This document shows, piece after piece, positions 3,544 to 5,312 of a stretch of DNA of 5,312 nucleotides (positions are counted from its first letter, which is position 1; each line of letters opens with the position of its first letter). The translations under genes were made by a program, and so were the position numbers. Source of the stretch: Pseudomonadota bacterium (lineage in GTDB: Bacteria > Pseudomonadota > Gammaproteobacteria > Burkholderiales > SG8-39); NCBI GenBank assembly GCA_021848555.1, contig JAJZUN010000249.1, positions 1-5,312 on the forward strand. The letters run 5' to 3'. Under the pieces are notes generated by a model that searched no databases, was not told where the DNA came from, and saw only the letters and a list, made by a program, of their open reading frames with translations.

Positions 3544-5312
3544 CTATTCCTCGTGCCGGTGGCGCTTGGCCGAAGGCGCGCGCTCGTGGTGGAATACGAG
3601 GTACAGCGTCGGCAGCACCAGCAGGGTCAGCAGCGTCGCCGAAATCAGGCCGCCGATGACCACCACGGCGAGAGGCTTCTGCGTCTCCGCGCCGATGCCG
3701 TGGGACAGGGCCATGGGCAGCAGGCCCAGCATGGCCAGGAGGCCGGTCATCAGCACCGTGCGCAGCCGCACCAGCGAACCCTCGACCACCGCCTGCTCCG
3801 GTGTGGCGCCGGCGTTGCGCAGCTGGTTGAAATAGGCCACCATCACCACGCCGTTGAGCACCGCCTGGCCGAACAGCGCGATAAAGCCGATCGCCGCCGA
3901 TACCGACAGGTTGATGCCGGTAAACAGCAGTGCGAATATCCCGCCCACCATCGCGAACGGGATGTTGAGCACGATCAGCGCCGCGCTCTTGAACGAACCG
4001 AAGGCGTCGAACAGCAGCAGGAAAATCAGCAGCACCGAAATCGGCACGATGATCGCAAGCCGCGTCATCGCCCGCTCCTGGTTCTCGAACTCGCCCGACC
4101 AGGTGAGGGTGTAGCCCGGCGGCAGGCCGCCCAGTTTGGCCACGCGTTGTTTCATGTCCGCCACCACGCTGCCCATGTCGCGGTCGCGGATGAATATGCC
4201 GATCGACTGCACCCGCAGGCTGTTCTCGCGGCTGATGTTCTGCGCGCCGCTCACGGTCCTGAACTGGGCCACCTGCGCCAGCGGCACGTACTGGCCCGAA
4301 GGCGTGGACACCAGGATGGCGCGCATGCGCTCGATCGAGCGCTCGGCTTCCTTCAGGCGCACCGCCACCGCGAAGCGGCGCTCGCCCTCCCACAACTGGG
4401 TCGCGGCCTTGCCGCCGAGCGCGGTTTCGATCACGTCCTGGATATCGGCGACATTCAGCCCGTAGCGCGCCGCGGCCGCGCGGTCGATGTCGATCTGCAG
4501 TTGCGGCAGTTCGCCCAGGCGGTCGATGAAAGCGCGGCGCACGCCGGCGACATCGCGCACGGCTGCCAGCACCTTTTTCGATTCGTCGCGCAGCACGTCC
4601 AGATCCGAGCCGAACACCTTGATCACGATCTGGCCGTCGATTTGCGAAATCGATTCCAGCACGTTGTCGCGGATCGGCATGGAGAAACTCGGCTCGATGC
4701 CCGGATAGGCGAGCAGGTTGCGTTCCATCTCGTCCATCAGGTCGAAGCGCGACAGGCCGTGGCGCCATGCGGATTCCGGCTTCAGGTCGACCAGGAACTC
4801 GGACATGTTCACCAGCTTCGGGTCGGTGCCGTCCTCGGGCCGGCCGGCCTTGGACATGACCGTCCTGACTTCGGGCACTTTGGCGATCGCGGCACGGAAC
4901 TTCGCGTTTTCCGACTGCGCCTCGCTCACCGAGACGCTGGAGGGCAGGGGCACGTTGATCCAGATCGAGCCCTCGTTCAGTTCGGGCAGGAATTCGGTGC
5001 CGAGCTTGGGCACCACGGCCAGGCTGGCCGCGAGCGCGAGCAGGGCCGAGCCGATGACAATCTTGCGGTGGCCGATGGCCCAGGACAGGGTCGGTTTGTA
5101 CACGCCCTTGCACCAGTGCACCAGCCAGTTCTCCTTATCCGGCAGGTCCTTGCGCAGCATCGCGTAGCACAGCAGCGGCACCAGCGTCAGCGATAACAGC
5201 AGCGAGCCCACCAGCGCGGAGGTGACCGACCAGGCCATGGGCGCGAAAATCCTGCCCTCCTGGCGCTGCAGCGTGAAAATCGGAATATGCGCGGCGATGA
5301 TGATCAGCATCG
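3544..5312 (-). CDS. Heavy-metal efflux RND transporter, CusA/CzcA family, C-terminal part, truncated by window edge
   Basis: Inner-membrane proton-driven pump of the HME-RND family, the central part of a tripartite export system with a periplasmic adaptor and an outer-membrane channel. About 589 codons are visible of the roughly 1040 usual; numbering here starts at the Met at 5310. Residues 1-26 hold the end of TM5 and the IPIFTLQRQEGRIFAPMAW motif. TM6 is about 28-51 and TM7 about 84-101. The second periplasmic porter/docking domain (about 104-415) begins GTEFLPELNEG and ends WSGEFENQERAM. TM8-TM12 lie at about 418-437, 442-465, 472-493, 518-536 and 546-573, with hallmark NGVVMVAYFNQLR and RTVLMTGLLAMLGLLPMALSHGIGAETQKPLAVVVIGG. 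Of the three CusA Cu/Ag-binding Met positions, by my unaided alignment, only one (M169) seems kept, so the metal cannot be assigned. The tail is short and His-rich (HHERAPSAKRHRHEE). The TM4 proton-relay motif lies outside the window. Confidence 0.93.
   Translation of the reverse strand, partial: MLIIIAAHIPIFTLQRQEGRIFAPMAWSVTSALVGSLLLSLTLVPLLCYAMLRKDLPDKENWLVHWCKGVYKPTLSWAIGHRKIVIGSALLALAASLAVVPKLGTEFLPELNEGSIWINVPLPSSVSVSEAQSENAKFRAAIAKVPEVRTVMSKAGRPEDGTDPKLVNMSEFLVDLKPESAWRHGLSRFDLMDEMERNLLAYPGIEPSFSMPIRDNVLESISQIDGQIVIKVFGSDLDVLRDESKKVLAAVRDVAGVRRAFIDRLGELPQLQIDIDRAAAARYGLNVADIQDVIETALGGKAATQLWEGERRFAVAVRLKEAERSIERMRAILVSTPSGQYVPLAQVAQFRTVSGAQNISRENSLRVQSIGIFIRDRDMGSVVADMKQRVAKLGGLPPGYTLTWSGEFENQERAMTRLAIIVPISVLLIFLLLFDAFGSFKSAALIVLNIPFAMVGGIFALLFTGINLSVSAAIGFIALFGQAVLNGVVMVAYFNQLRNAGATPEQAVVEGSLVRLRTVLMTGLLAMLGLLPMALSHGIGAETQKPLAVVVIGGLISATLLTLLVLPTLYLVFHHERAPSAKRHRHEE

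Noticed and set aside
3457..5196. Long plus-strand open frame (579 codons) opposite the RND gene
   Set aside because: Its product is His/Arg/Gln-rich with no recognisable domain, it mirrors the conserved pump on the other strand, and such frames are common in GC-rich DNA. No SD or promoter supports it.
1..5312. A novel defence, mobile or biosynthetic system
   Set aside because: All coding space is taken by recognised core genes and one known transporter family. No CRISPR, transposase, tRNA or unknown gene remains, and the gaps hold only short regulatory or REP-like elements.

Overview
This is a GC-rich window in which every convincing gene lies on the minus strand, so it reads from high to low coordinates. 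It most likely comes from a betaproteobacterium. The evidence is the order rpsU-yqeY-dnaG-rpoD, a primase that begins MIPDSFKRDLLNRVDIVDI, and a sigma-70 factor with a long Lys/Ala/Pro-rich N-terminal extension before region 1.1. The last two are features I recall from betaproteobacterial homologues. Genus cannot be named from this window.

Layout in transcription order. (1) 5312-3544: the C-terminal part of a heavy-metal RND efflux pump of the CusA/CzcA family, cut by the window edge. (2) 3543-3443: a short intergenic region with a compact hairpin (possible terminator of the pump gene), directly abutting a strong extended -10 promoter and a good ribosome binding site for rpsU. (3) 3442-3230: rpsU (ribosomal protein bS21). 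(4) 3229-3152: a gap with overlapping GC-rich inverted repeats that could form alternative RNA hairpins. (5) 3151-2705: yqeY (GatB/YqeY-domain protein). (6) 2704-2518: a gap holding two REP-like units facing each other, then a candidate dnaG promoter. (7) 2517-739: dnaG (primase), starting with GTG and lacking a visible Shine-Dalgarno sequence. (8) 738-694: a short gap whose upstream edge carries an extended -10 promoter overlapping the dnaG stop codon. (9) 693-1: the first 231 codons of rpoD, cut by the window edge.

Genes 3, 5, 7 and 9 form the macromolecular synthesis operon, which links translation (bS21), replication priming (DnaG) and transcription initiation (sigma-70). The signals seen here suggest that expression is not uniform along it. 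There is a strong promoter and SD at rpsU, internal hairpins after rpsU and after yqeY, a poor start at dnaG, and a new promoter plus a good SD at rpoD. That would give much S21, little primase and independent sigma-70 supply, as is known in E. coli. The metal pump is a neighbour and probably a separate transcription unit.

I found no RNA genes, CRISPR arrays, insertion sequences or convincing plus-strand genes. The window is mainly conserved core genome. Its novelty lies in the intergenic control elements and the RpoD extension, not in a new gene system.
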